Part shown: positions 1-8,866 of the stretch, piece by piece
Numbering within the stretch: the stretch's first letter is position 1
Layout of the letters: every line of letters begins with the position of its first letter
Assembly (NCBI GenBank): GCA_009887195.1
Contig: QXXX01000020.1
Location: forward strand, 1 to 37,549
Direction of reading: 5' to 3'
DNA length: 37,549 nucleotides
Origin: Candidatus Poseidoniales archaeon
GTDB lineage: Archaea; Thermoplasmatota; Poseidoniia; Poseidoniales; Poseidoniaceae
Program-made: the position numbers and the translations under genes
The notes under the pieces: model-generated
Seen by the model: the letters and a program-made list of their open reading frames with translations, nothing else
The model's database searches: none
Told to the model about the DNA's origin: nothing

Positions 1-407
1 AAATCCCCTTCCGCTTGAACGATGTAAGAGCCCCAACATGATTTACCACCACGTTTCATCCATGGTTGCCATAATTCTACCGTATCTTGTTTAGTAATGC
101 TTTGAATCGCCATGTGTTCATGATTACCTTTGAGACAAATTATTCGCTTATCACTACGAATAAGTTTGACCACTCCTGCTGAGTCTGGGCCACGGTCGAT
201 CATATCACCTAAGCAAATAACTCGGTCTTGTTTACCAAGTCTTAGTCGATGAAGTAGTGCTCTGAAAGTTGCTAAGTGGCCATGTATGTCGCCAATAGCA
301 TACACTTTGTGGCCACCATCAATACGCGACTGTAAGTCAGCCTCGAGCGAGAGGTCCCGGATTCCCGGTCCCAATGGGATGTTTAACTTGCAAGACAAAT
401 TTTGCAC
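1..407 (-). CDS. Calcineurin-like metallophosphoesterase / PPP-family phosphatase (partial)
   Basis: The gene runs off the left edge, so only the N-terminal half is present. Reading the reverse strand gives the signature blocks of the PPP/ApaH metallophosphatase family: GDIHGH, then GDMIDRGPDS, then GNHE. These carry the Asp, His and Asn ligands of the two-metal centre. Family members hydrolyse phosphoproteins or diadenosine polyphosphates; the substrate here cannot be told. The most likely start is a GTG at 407, because no ATG lies in frame between the upstream stop and the conserved core; a TTG six codons further in is possible. An A/T-rich box (about 461-470) on the reverse strand could be its promoter. 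The gene lies downstream of icmF on the same strand but is separated by 130 bp and a hairpin, so it is probably a separate transcription unit. Confidence 0.8.
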   Translation of the reverse strand, partial: MQNLSCKLNIPLGPGIRDLSLEADLQSRIDGGHKVYAIGDIHGHLATFRALLHRLRLGKQDRVICLGDMIDRGPDSAGVVKLIRSDKRIICLKGNHEHMAIQSITKQDTVELWQPWMKRGGKSCWGSYIVQAEGD

Positions 408-510
408 CAGAGGAGTATTCCCCTCAGTATATCCACACTTACGACATTAAGTAATCTTCTCTATATTTTTCATATCATGAGGGTGTTTTTGCTACCTTTT
501 TACAAAATCT

Positions 511-535
511 CAAACACATTCCGCACTGTGTGTTG
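511..535 (-). terminator. Hairpin just downstream of icmF, possible terminator
   Basis: On the reverse strand, three bases after the icmF stop codon, arms CAACACACA and TGTGTTTG pair with one bulged base around an 8-nt loop. They are followed by AGATTTTG, a weak T-rich stretch. This could end icmF transcription. There is no long T-run, so the call rests on position and symmetry only. Confidence 0.3.
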
Positions 536-537
536 AA

Positions 538-3500
538 TCACATGTTACGTCGATATTGTCCACCGACTTTGAACAGTGCATCAGTAATCTGCCCTAGGCT
601 TGCAACCTTGACAGTCTCCATTAATTCTTCAAACACATTGCCACCTAAGCGGGCAACTTCTTGCAGTTGCTTTAGCGCCGCAGTAGTTTGGTCTGCTTGT
701 ACAGTTTGCCTTACTTCAACACGCTCTAGACATTCCTGTTTTTCTTCTGGTGTTGCTCTTGCTAACTCCATTTCGAAGTCATCAGCAGCTGATTCATCAA
801 AGGCCTGAGCGTTTGGATTCTGGAAAGTATTGACACCAACAATCGGTAGAGTTCCATCGTGTTTCAAGTGCTCATAATACATTGATTCATCTTGGATCTT
901 TCCACGTTGATACATGGTCTCCATAGCACCAAGTACGCCACCACGACGACTGATGGCTTCGAATTCTTCTAATACCGCAGCCTCGACTAACTCAGTTAAT
1001 TCATCAACAATAAACGAGCCCTGCATTGGATTTTCGGTTTTGGTCCAACCAGATTCTTTGTTGACAATCAACTGAATCGCCAATGCTCTTCTTACACTTT
1101 CTTCGGTAGGAGTTGTAATCGCCTCATCATAGGCATTGGTGTGTAGTGAGTTAGCATTGTCCTGAATTGCTAACAGTGCTTGGAGAGTGGTTCTAATGTC
1201 ATTGAAGTCAATCTCTTGAGCGTGAAGACTTCTTCCACTGGTTTGAATGTGGTATTTGAGTTTCTGAGACCGTTCATCAGCACCGTACATATCACGCATT
1301 GCGACAGCCCAAATTCTTCTGGCAACTCTGCCAATAACGGTGTACTCAGGGTCAAGTCCGTTACTAAAGAAGAAAGAGAGGTTTGGTGCGAACTTATTGA
1401 TGTCCATGCCACGACTGCGGTAATATTCAACATAGGTGAATCCATTAGCCAGTGTGAAGGCTAACTGAGTAATCGGGTTGGCACCTGCTTCAGCAATATG
1501 GTAGCCTGAAATGGATACTGAGTAATGATTTCTTACACCGTGATCGATGTAGTATTGTTGCACATCACCCATAAGTTTGAGAGCGAATGGGGTTGAGAAA
1601 ATACAGGTATTTTGTGCCTGATCTTCTTTGAGAATATCTGCTTGAACAGTGCCTCTAACGGTTTGCAAGGTTTTTGCTTTGATTTCTGCGTAGGTCTTAG
1701 CGTCGACTAACTGATCACCACGCTTGCCAACTGTGGCAAGTCCAAATCCATTGTGACCTTCAGGTAACTCGCCACTGTAAGCAACATCACTCATTTCGAG
1801 AGTTTTACCTTGCTGTGTCAAGTGAGCCTCGACTTGTTGGTCGATTGCTGCATTGAGATAGAATGCTAGAATGATTGGTGCAGGTCCATTGATAGTCATG
1901 CTGACAGAGGTATTTGGATTACACAAGTCGAAGCCAGAATACAAACGCTTAGCATCATCACAGGTAGCAATACTGACACCTGAATTACCAACTTTACCCC
2001 AAATATCTGGTCGCTTGGCTGGGTCACGGCCATACAATGTTACTGAATCAAAAGCAGTTGACAGTCTAACGTAATCTTGGCCTTGAGACAAATAGTGGAA
2101 CCTACGGTTGGTACGCTCAGGACCTCCTTCACCAGCAAACATTCTAGCCGATAATTCATCGGTTCGCTTGAATGGAAATACTCCTGCAGTATACGGAAAA
2201 TGACCAGGGGCATTCTCTCGTGTCATCCATGAGTACAACTCACCATCATCAGCAAAGTTTGGCAAGGCGACCCTAGGAATATCAGAATGGGCTAGAGATT
2301 CAGTTGTTGTCTTAACAGTAAATGGTTTACCTCTGACGTGATAAGTATACTCGCCACTGGAATATTCTTCGGCTAATTGACGGAATTGGCTCAGTGCAGA
2401 TTTGGCATCTGCAACTTCTTCAAGCAACTCATCGATTTGGTCTTGCAAATCCTTTGCTACAGCCTTAGCACCACGTTCACTGGCATTAGCAGCCGCAGTT
2501 TCTAGATGTTGACAAAGACGTAATTTCTCGGCAATCTCATTGTTAGCAGTATGATAATCACGAACGGTAGCAGAAATTTCGGAAAGATAGTGGACACGCT
2601 CAGCCGGAATTACTCCTTTACGCTCGCCCATTTCGTCAGTTGGCAAGCTTGCTTCAAAACCGACTAATTTGGCAACCTTACCCCACAGTCGGTCAACACC
2701 GCCATCAGCGAACTGGCTAGCAATTGTTGCAACTATTGGTAATTCTTCATCAGCAACATCAAACATGTTACGGTTACGTCTAACTTGTTTACGAATTGCT
2801 CTAAGAGCATCTTCACTACCACGCTTCTCGTACTTGTTAAGCACGACAATATCTGCAACATCTAGCATCTCGATTTTCTCCAGTTGAGTATGGGCGCCAA
2901 ACTCTGCAGTCATTACATACATCGAATGGTCAGCCACCGTGGTAATTGCATCACTGCCTTGGCCAATACCACTAGTTTCACAGAAAATCAGGTCAAAACC
3001 AACCGCCTTTGCTACCTCAATTGCTCGGTCTAGATTGGCAGAAATCTCACTGCCTGAGCCACGGCTAGCTAGACTTCTCATGTAGAGGTCATTATTGGAT
3101 AGTGAATTCATTCGAATACGGTCACCAAGTAAGGCGCCTCCTGTTCGCTTTCTAGTCGGGTCAACGCACAGTAAGCAGACTTTCTTACCTGGATTGTCGC
3201 GTAAAATTCGCAGCATTAACTCGTCTAACAGACTTGATTTCCCTGCACCGCCAGTTCCGGTAAAACCGATTACTGGGACTTGCTTGTCACTGGAGCGACA
3301 AGTCTCAAGAGTGGCTTTGAAGGTTGCATCATCTGCACTTTCACTCATGGTCAACAGCAGTCCAACCCGAGCCATTTCCTGTGCAGTAATTGGGCTGTTG
3401 AGGGTGGCAAGTCGTTCTGGTTTAACCAGGTCTACTTCACTAGCAAGCCCCATTAAGTGATGGATCATCCCCATCAGGCCCATTGCTCGACCATCATCTG

Positions 3501-3876
3501 GTGAGTAGATTTTAGAAATTCCAGATTCGTGTAGGGTCTTGATTTCTGGTGGCGTAATTGTGCCACCACCTCCGCCAAAGATGCGGATATGCTGGCAGCC
3601 AGCCTCATCAAGCAGTTGGCGGATGTAAGTGAAATATTCAACGTGACCGCCTTGGTATGAGGTAAGCGCCACACCGTGAGCATCTTCTTGAATCGCGCAG
3701 TCAACTACCGCCTTTGCAGACTGGTCGTGGCCAAGATGAATCACTTCTGCACCAGATGACTGAATCAATCGACGCATGACGTTGATTGCCGCATCATGAC
3801 CGTCAAAAAGCGAGGCCGCAGTGATGATTCTTGGTGGACCAGTAGAGGTCTCAAACACCGGTTCATCTTCGGCCAT
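538..3876 (-). CDS. icmF: Fused adenosylcobalamin-dependent acyl-CoA mutase (IcmF type, isobutyryl-CoA mutase fused)
   Basis: This 1112-residue protein has the three-part IcmF architecture and near-normal IcmF length. Residues about 15-145 are a cobalamin-binding Rossmann domain with the His loop DGHDAA (His27 the likely axial ligand). Residues about 200-420 are a MeaI-like G-protein chaperone domain with P-loop GTGGAGKSS (207-215) and a later NKYEKRG box. The remainder is a mutase TIM barrel with IcmF-like runs such as STAFDSVTLYG, SVSMTINGPAP and TSGRSLHAQEIDFND. IcmF interconverts isobutyryl-CoA and n-butyryl-CoA (some members use isovaleryl/pivalyl-CoA) with B12; the G domain guards cofactor loading. 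It is cytosolic. The start is a clear ATG. The ABC-F gene lies 50 bp upstream on the same strand, and an acyl-CoA synthetase lies further upstream. The exact substrate is not certain. Confidence 0.92.
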   Translation of the reverse strand: MAEDEPVFETSTGPPRIITAASLFDGHDAAINVMRRLIQSSGAEVIHLGHDQSAKAVVDCAIQEDAHGVALTSYQGGHVEYFTYIRQLLDEAGCQHIRIFGGGGGTITPPEIKTLHESGISKIYSPDDGRAMGLMGMIHHLMGLASEVDLVKPERLATLNSPITAQEMARVGLLLTMSESADDATFKATLETCRSSDKQVPVIGFTGTGGAGKSSLLDELMLRILRDNPGKKVCLLCVDPTRKRTGGALLGDRIRMNSLSNNDLYMRSLASRGSGSEISANLDRAIEVAKAVGFDLIFCETSGIGQGSDAITTVADHSMYVMTAEFGAHTQLEKIEMLDVADIVVLNKYEKRGSEDALRAIRKQVRRNRNMFDVADEELPIVATIASQFADGGVDRLWGKVAKLVGFEASLPTDEMGERKGVIPAERVHYLSEISATVRDYHTANNEIAEKLRLCQHLETAAANASERGAKAVAKDLQDQIDELLEEVADAKSALSQFRQLAEEYSSGEYTYHVRGKPFTVKTTTESLAHSDIPRVALPNFADDGELYSWMTRENAPGHFPYTAGVFPFKRTDELSARMFAGEGGPERTNRRFHYLSQGQDYVRLSTAFDSVTLYGRDPAKRPDIWGKVGNSGVSIATCDDAKRLYSGFDLCNPNTSVSMTINGPAPIILAFYLNAAIDQQVEAHLTQQGKTLEMSDVAYSGELPEGHNGFGLATVGKRGDQLVDAKTYAEIKAKTLQTVRGTVQADILKEDQAQNTCIFSTPFALKLMGDVQQYYIDHGVRNHYSVSISGYHIAEAGANPITQLAFTLANGFTYVEYYRSRGMDINKFAPNLSFFFSNGLDPEYTVIGRVARRIWAVAMRDMYGADERSQKLKYHIQTSGRSLHAQEIDFNDIRTTLQALLAIQDNANSLHTNAYDEAITTPTEESVRRALAIQLIVNKESGWTKTENPMQGSFIVDELTELVEAAVLEEFEAISRRGGVLGAMETMYQRGKIQDESMYYEHLKHDGTLPIVGVNTFQNPNAQAFDESAADDFEMELARATPEEKQECLERVEVRQTVQADQTTAALKQLQEVARLGGNVFEELMETVKVASLGQITDALFKVGGQYRRNM

Positions 3877-3926
3877 GATGCTTCGATACCCCTGCAGTTC
3901 ATCAATCCAACCCTTCGGTTAGAGAA

Positions 3927-5603
3927 TCAAACTTCTGAGATTTCATCTTCGCCAAGCGGCGGTAGTCCTTTCTTGGCCCGGATATAATCGGTATAATTGC
4001 CGTAATAGGTGGTTATGACACCATCTTGTAATTCCCAGATTCGATTGACGACTTGGTCAAGGAACCATCGGTCGTGAGAAACGGTTACTAAAGAGCCTTC
4101 ATAACCAATCAAGGCTTCTTCTAAAGTGTCCTTTGAATCCATGTCAAGGTGGTTGGTTGGCTCGTCCATCAGTAGTAGATTGTTTTCTTCAAGTAGTAAT
4201 TTGAGTAGGGCAACTCTTGCTCGTTCCCCACCGGATAACTGGGAAAGTTTGGAAGTTACTTGGTCGCTAGAAAACTGGAATCTACCTAGTGCAGCACGGA
4301 TGTCCCCGTACTGGAAATCTGGTCGTAGTACCTCAATTTGCTCCACTGGATTCAGATTGAAATCAAGGGTGGCGTGGTCTTGATGGAAGTAACCAATTTG
4401 GCAACCAGGGGCTAAGTCACGGACGCCTGAGTCAAGTTTCAAATCACCATTAATCATCTTTAGCAAGGTGGTTTTACCTTGGCCGTTACCACCTACAATA
4501 CCAATTCTGTCACCTTTACGGATCTCTAAATCTTGGTTATCAAGGATTGGTCTTTCTAGGCCCTCAAAGCGTTTTGAACCGCCTTCAATGTGAAGCACAT
4601 CCATACTCGCTTTGTCAGTTGCTTCCAAGTTTAGAATTAGTGGTTTACGTTTCTTTGGTACTCTGTTTCTTAGCGCCTTTTGTTCCTGTTGAAGACGCTC
4701 AATCATCTTGTGTTTAGCAGATATTGATTTGTCATATTTGTTAGCGCGCTTCATTTGCTGTAGTGCGCCCATTGTGGATTGAATCTTCTTTTCAACCGTA
4801 TTAATTCGGTCAGCAAGTGATGCTTCAGTAGCGATTTTTTGCTTGATAAATTGCGAATAATTACCCTTCCATGGCCAAGCCCTTAGGTTATCCACTTCGA
4901 TAATTCTAGTACATACTTGGTCAAGGAAATAACGATCGTGAGAAACGATCAGTTGAGCGCCTTGGAAATCTTTGAGGAAAGCCTCCAGCCACTCTGTAGT
5001 TTGAATGTCGAGGTGGTTGGTCGGCTCGTCGAGAAACATTACATCCACACCAGCAAGCCCAACAAGTTGTCTTGCCAGTGCAAGTTTGGCTTTTTCTCCC
5101 CCAGACATTGAACTAACAGTCATGTCCATTGGGTGTTTGTCAAGGCCAAGTTCTTCGAGAATCCCCTTGGCAATACCGGCAACGTTGCCTCCGCCACTGC
5201 TCGCTAGCATTTGTTGTAGTTCGCTGTAACGTTCGATAATTGGTTCCCAATCTCCATCATAGAATGCAGGGTCAATCATTTGAGCCTCAATAGCCGCAAT
5301 TTCTTCCTCCAGTTCTTGGAATTGTCGACCTTTACGGCCTAATTCTTCTTCGATAGTGGAATTTGAATCAATATCTCGAATTTGCGTGAGGTAAGCAAGC
5401 CTGATTCCAGGGGCAAAATCAATGTCACCAACATCCTGTTTCTGCTCACTTATAGTGTTGAGTAGAGTGGTTTTACCTGCTCCATTATGGCCCACAATAC
5501 CTATTCTGTCACCATCATTGACAATCATGTTAATGTCTTTGAGTACATCAACTGGTCCGAAACTTCGGTCAACGCCTTCGACAGTTATCAGCTCACGAAC
5601 CAT
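3927..5603 (-). CDS. ABC-F family ATPase (translation factor type)
   Basis: Two ABC nucleotide-binding domains sit in tandem with no membrane segments, which defines ABC-F. The first has Walker A GHNGAGKT (about residues 38-45), signature SSMSGGEKAKLALAR and Walker B FLDEPTNHLD. The second has GGNGQGKT, signature LSQLSGGERARVALL and LLMDEPTNHLD. Between them is a charged helical linker (about 250-310), the region that contacts P-site tRNA in EttA-like proteins. Family members act on the ribosome as translation factors or antibiotic-protection factors. The start is placed at the ATG at 5603, just before the first beta strand (MVRELITVEGV). The reading frame opens further upstream only from a TTG. 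It may be co-transcribed with the small membrane protein upstream and icmF downstream. Which ABC-F subclass it belongs to is not clear. Confidence 0.9.
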   Translation of the reverse strand: MVRELITVEGVDRSFGPVDVLKDINMIVNDGDRIGIVGHNGAGKTTLLNTISEQKQDVGDIDFAPGIRLAYLTQIRDIDSNSTIEEELGRKGRQFQELEEEIAAIEAQMIDPAFYDGDWEPIIERYSELQQMLASSGGGNVAGIAKGILEELGLDKHPMDMTVSSMSGGEKAKLALARQLVGLAGVDVMFLDEPTNHLDIQTTEWLEAFLKDFQGAQLIVSHDRYFLDQVCTRIIEVDNLRAWPWKGNYSQFIKQKIATEASLADRINTVEKKIQSTMGALQQMKRANKYDKSISAKHKMIERLQQEQKALRNRVPKKRKPLILNLEATDKASMDVLHIEGGSKRFEGLERPILDNQDLEIRKGDRIGIVGGNGQGKTTLLKMINGDLKLDSGVRDLAPGCQIGYFHQDHATLDFNLNPVEQIEVLRPDFQYGDIRAALGRFQFSSDQVTSKLSQLSGGERARVALLKLLLEENNLLLMDEPTNHLDMDSKDTLEEALIGYEGSLVTVSHDRWFLDQVVNRIWELQDGVITTYYGNYTDYIRAKKGLPPLGEDEISEV

Positions 5604-5659
5604 GTTATCACCAAGCCTATCGGCCGATAACTGATTGATAAACCAAGTCCTCAAAAGGC

Positions 5660-5995
5660 TTAGTCAAATGAAGTAAACGCCCTAAGTATTCTTTGCCGAC
5701 GGGCTCTTTCTGCTCTTCGCTTGGATTCTAGTTCACGGCGGGCAGCAATTTGTCCTTTCATCATACCAGGGCAGCCAAATAGACACACAGCTATTCCAAG
5801 TGCCCCACCAATACCAATGGATGATAGAAGTGGCAGTCCAAGAATCAGTGAGTTGGAAAGCCCCAGTATTGTTCCCACAATTATGCCAACTCCTAGTGGC
5901 TTTTGCAGGGTGCGAGTAAATAGAGACGGTGAAGAATAATGCTGCGCTAACTCTGTATCATCAGCAGAAAACTCTTGTTCACCATCTATAGTCAT
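5660..5995 (-). CDS. Small two-helix membrane protein of unknown function
   Basis: The product is 111 residues. I do not recognise the family. It has an acidic N-terminus of about 30 residues and two predicted hydrophobic helices (about 33-56 and 58-78, rich in Gly, Leu and Ile). A strongly basic C-terminal tail, RRELESKRRAERARRQR, should lie on the cytoplasmic side and could bind RNA, ribosomes or lipid head groups. It has its own TATA-like box about 28 nt upstream of the ATG, so it probably begins a transcript that continues into the ABC-F gene 56 bp downstream. A link with the ABC-F protein is only positional. Confidence 0.6.
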   Translation of the reverse strand: MTIDGEQEFSADDTELAQHYSSPSLFTRTLQKPLGVGIIVGTILGLSNSLILGLPLLSSIGIGGALGIAVCLFGCPGMMKGQIAARRELESKRRAERARRQRILRAFTSFD

Positions 5996-6018
5996 TTAAC
6001 TAAAAAACCCGATGGCGG

Positions 6019-6030
6019 TCTATAAACTAA
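6019..6030 (-). promoter_or_regulatory. TATA-like box for leaderless transcript of the small membrane protein
   Basis: Reverse-strand TTTATA (bases 6021-6026) is centred about 28 nt upstream of the ATG at 5995. This is the spacing expected between an archaeal TATA box and the transcription start when the mRNA begins at the start codon. Confidence 0.4.
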
Positions 6031-6072
6031 ATGCCGAACTGCATTAAATCAGGTTTAGTTGTGACTGTCATC

Positions 6073-6088
6073 CGGTAGGCGATTACCG
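6073..6088 (-). terminator. Small hairpin after the acyl-CoA synthetase gene
   Basis: The inverted repeat CGGTA/TACCG with a 6-nt loop lies 15 nt past the stop codon of the acyl-CoA synthetase on the reverse strand. A T-run (TTTTTT, about 6002-6007) occurs much further downstream. Terminator function is weakly supported. Confidence 0.2.
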
Positions 6089-6103
6089 CTTTGAGGGCAA
6101 GAT

Positions 6104-8020
6104 TCAGCCTTTGATTTTGGTAATCTCGGCTTCGTGATGGGTCAACAAATTACGTAGTTTTACCTTCATTGATGGAGTCAACATGTCGTTGTCGGTAGTC
6201 CACTCTTCATGATCAAGAATAAGGTTGGCGGCAACTTCATAGCCTTTCCAAACTGGTGATTTCATGTTCTTCGCTTTTAGTTCTGCAAGCAACCAATCCT
6301 TGGTGCTTTGACGTCCGCAAATATCTGCATTACTGCCTGAAGCATCCACTCCAGCACCACTCATGGCAGCCTTCATGGCATCCATGTTAGGATGGATAAT
6401 TAGGTAAGTTCGCAACATGTCCTTGCCGTCAAGTACTGCTTGTTCAACTAGTGGTGACAGTTTGAGGTTCTCCTCCAAAGGTGCCGGTGAGACATACTTG
6501 CCGTTTTCAAGTTTGAATTGACTCTTGACACGTCCAGTAATGGCAAGGAAACCATCTTTGTCCAATTTACCGAGGTCGCCGGTTCTAAATACGCCAGGTT
6601 CGATAATAACTTCCTTGGTAGCCGCCTCATTATTCCAGTAACCCTTCATTACGTTAGGTCCGTGAACAATAATTTCGCCTTCATCAGGTCGGTCAGGGTC
6701 GTCCCAAGCATCAGTGTCGATAGTGACCTTGACGCCATTAGCAACTTGGCCAACACAGCGTAGCCTAGACTTTCCAGGTCCAGACCAGCCGTTAGCGGCA
6801 ACTAGAGGAGCGGTTTCAGTCAGACCGTATCCTTCGTAGCAACTAAATCCAACTTGTTGGATAAATGCTGCTACATCAGGAGATAGTGCTGCTGCACCAG
6901 ACATACAGAATCTGATGTTACCGCCAAATCGTGCTCTAACCTTAGACCAAACCAACTTATCATACAGTTTGTCAAAGAAGCCACTAGCAGGTACTGCGTC
7001 ACATTCTACGCCAGCTTTGGCGATTCTTCGAGACGCGTGTTTCTTAGCCTTACCGATGAGTATCTTCTTGACTCCGGTAGCGGCCTCAAATTGACTGTTA
7101 ACTCGGTCATAGAACTTATTCCATACTCTTGGTACTGCAAGTAGTACTGCTGGTTTAATTTCAATACATTCATCAGCAATCTTGGTGAGATCTGAAATCA
7201 AGTTGATGTGAACTCCACACCTAATCATCCAATGCAAGTCAAAGGTACTACCAAACGAGTGAGCCCAAGGCAGGAATGCGGCGTTTTTGTCGCCAACATA
7301 AATCTTGAATGCCGATTGAACACAAAGAATGTTGGATAGAGTATTCCAGTTAGTTAGCATAACTCCTTTTGGATTTCCGGTAGTTCCCGATGTGTAAATT
7401 AGTGTGTTGAGAGCAAATGGGTCATCAGCGATTTCGAATTCATTTTCGCTAGCTCTGCCTGCAGCCACAAATTCGCTCCATGCGTGAACTTCAACACCTT
7501 CTGGAGGCAGTTTGTTGGCTGATTCATCCCCAAGCAAGAGGATTCCACAATCAGGCCATGATGCTGCATCGCTTGGAAGGTTATCGACCAACTTGTCAAG
7601 TACTGCAGTATTAGAAACTGCGAGTAGAGATGGAGTTGAATCATTAAGGATGTATGCCCACTCAGAACCATGTTGGTGTGTGTACATAGCGGTATATGCT
7701 GCACCGATAGCGTTAGCACCATATGATAGCGCAGCCCACTCAACAGAGTTGTCAAGAATTAGTGCAACTCTATCACCAGTATTGACTCCAAGGTCGTTTA
7801 GACGCTTAGCCGCAGATGTTGCTAATTCACCAAATGTATTGTAATCTAAATGTTGTCTAGGCATGCCTGGTTCTGGTATATATCCAAAACAAGGTTCATT
7901 GCCAAATCTCTCAACGCTAGTCATCAGCATTTGGTATAGTGTTCTAGGATCGTCTCCTTCAGGTCCTTCCCATTGTCGGTCGTCGGGCTGACGGGCCCAT
8001 GCCATCTTCTCTTCTGCCAT
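6104..8020 (-). CDS. Long-chain acyl-CoA synthetase (AMP-forming)
   Basis: The protein is about 638 residues, typical of eukaryotic- and bacterial-style long-chain acyl-CoA ligases. It activates a fatty acid with ATP to acyl-AMP and then acyl-CoA. ANL-superfamily motifs are present in order: the P-loop-like YTSGTTGNPKGVML (about 209-222), YGLTETAP, the GEIIVHGPNVMKGYW block, and the hinge TGDLGKLDKDGFLAITGR followed by KLENGKYVSP. The frame opens at a GTG at 8026. I prefer the ATG at 8020 because a TATA-like box is centred 28 nt upstream of it. The product is probably cytosolic or peripheral on the membrane. It could feed the IcmF-linked acyl-CoA pool nearby, though this is inferred only from proximity. 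Fatty-acid degradation is a known trait of MGII archaea. Confidence 0.92.
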   Translation of the reverse strand: MAEEKMAWARQPDDRQWEGPEGDDPRTLYQMLMTSVERFGNEPCFGYIPEPGMPRQHLDYNTFGELATSAAKRLNDLGVNTGDRVALILDNSVEWAALSYGANAIGAAYTAMYTHQHGSEWAYILNDSTPSLLAVSNTAVLDKLVDNLPSDAASWPDCGILLLGDESANKLPPEGVEVHAWSEFVAAGRASENEFEIADDPFALNTLIYTSGTTGNPKGVMLTNWNTLSNILCVQSAFKIYVGDKNAAFLPWAHSFGSTFDLHWMIRCGVHINLISDLTKIADECIEIKPAVLLAVPRVWNKFYDRVNSQFEAATGVKKILIGKAKKHASRRIAKAGVECDAVPASGFFDKLYDKLVWSKVRARFGGNIRFCMSGAAALSPDVAAFIQQVGFSCYEGYGLTETAPLVAANGWSGPGKSRLRCVGQVANGVKVTIDTDAWDDPDRPDEGEIIVHGPNVMKGYWNNEAATKEVIIEPGVFRTGDLGKLDKDGFLAITGRVKSQFKLENGKYVSPAPLEENLKLSPLVEQAVLDGKDMLRTYLIIHPNMDAMKAAMSGAGVDASGSNADICGRQSTKDWLLAELKAKNMKSPVWKGYEVAANLILDHEEWTTDNDMLTPSMKVKLRNLLTHHEAEITKIKG

Positions 8021-8043
8021 GCACACTTAGTGTAGCGTGAAGC

Positions 8044-8051
8044 ACTTAAAA
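8044..8051 (-). promoter_or_regulatory. TATA-like box upstream of acyl-CoA synthetase
   Basis: Reverse-strand TTTTAAGT is centred about 28 nt upstream of the ATG at 8020. It supports both a leaderless transcript and the choice of that ATG over the GTG at 8026. The assignment rests on spacing and A/T content only. Confidence 0.4.
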
Positions 8052-8077
8052 CCGACGCCTGCGAATCTTGGCGAATT

Positions 8078-8848
8078 TCAACGGTTTTCTAACACCGAAA
8101 TCACATTTTCTCGCCAATCAGCCCCATCATTTCGATTGGCTAAGGGGCTAGCAGGGCTTGGATGCCAACACGAAGTAATAGCAATGGTTCGCCCACTTTT
8201 GGTCACACCATCACCAGATGTACCAGCATCAAATGCTAGTCTTGCCCGTTTCTCGGCATATTTACCCACACCAATTATTCTAGTTATGCCCATAATTTCA
8301 ACCACCTGCTTCAAATGTACGTCACAGGCTTCTAGTATTGGTTTCATTACTGCACTTGGTAAATTATCGGGAGTTAGATTTTTTCCGGTTTCACCAAGTA
8401 AAAGTAAGGGGCAGTGATTAACCACAAAAATGTTAGAAAATACCGCTTTACCATCGCCAAAATGATTGAACATTAATGACCATAAGCGTTGACCTGAAAC
8501 TTCTTGCCTCTCAAGTTCTAAACCAATAATCGGGCGTTTTGGGTGGGCATTTGCTGGAGTGGATAATGGATGCGGCTCAATTTCTAATTTATCTCTAGCC
8601 ATTTCAGTTGAACCAAAGGGCACGCCAGTCTGGGCCATCCCCCAAGGTCCAGGATTCATTCCTAGCAGCAATGTTGTAGCTCCTAGTCCACCCCACTTAG
8701 CAAGGTACTGTTCATGGTGGGCCCATGCATAGTCTAGTGGATTAGTGGCATGACATACTGGAGTTTTTCGTTCAATCTTGGTAATTGATTTATCACAAAT
8801 GCTGGACAGTTGCTGTGCTGCCTTGATTAGTTCACCAACCGTATCCAC
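8078..8848 (-). CDS. SMUG1-type single-strand-selective uracil-DNA glycosylase
   Basis: The 256-residue product aligns by eye along its length with animal SMUG1. It would excise uracil and oxidised pyrimidines from DNA as the first step of base excision repair. Visible motifs are NPLDYAWAHH near the start, then GMNPGPWGMAQTGVPFG with the water-activating Asn65 and the uracil-stacking Phe78. These are followed by the uracil-pocket Asn144 in FVVNHCPL, GKNLTP, GVGKYAEKRAR, and the catalytic loop HPSP with His229. All catalytic and specificity residues of SMUG1 that I can place are present. The start is a GTG, supported by a TATA-like box about 24 nt upstream and by the position of the conserved N-terminal helix. 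It is a single gene with its own promoter, reading toward the acyl-CoA synthetase. Confidence 0.9.
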   Translation of the reverse strand: MDTVGELIKAAQQLSSICDKSITKIERKTPVCHATNPLDYAWAHHEQYLAKWGGLGATTLLLGMNPGPWGMAQTGVPFGSTEMARDKLEIEPHPLSTPANAHPKRPIIGLELERQEVSGQRLWSLMFNHFGDGKAVFSNIFVVNHCPLLLLGETGKNLTPDNLPSAVMKPILEACDVHLKQVVEIMGITRIIGVGKYAEKRARLAFDAGTSGDGVTKSGRTIAITSCWHPSPASPLANRNDGADWRENVISVLENR

Positions 8849-8866
8849 ACTACCTGTAACAGCAGA

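Noticed and set aside
408-450. In-frame extension of the metallophosphatase encoding a CRKCGYTEGN zinc-ribbon-like string
   Set aside because: It begins right after a TAA, and no ATG, GTG or TTG precedes the Cys pair, so it cannot be translated as part of this gene. It is probably chance or a very old remnant.
530-808. Plus-strand reading frame opposite the icmF 3' end
   Set aside because: It lies wholly antisense to a strongly conserved enzyme, is Ser/Cys/Arg-rich and resembles no protein. The same applies to the other antisense frames, including those opposite icmF, csl4 and the PKD gene.
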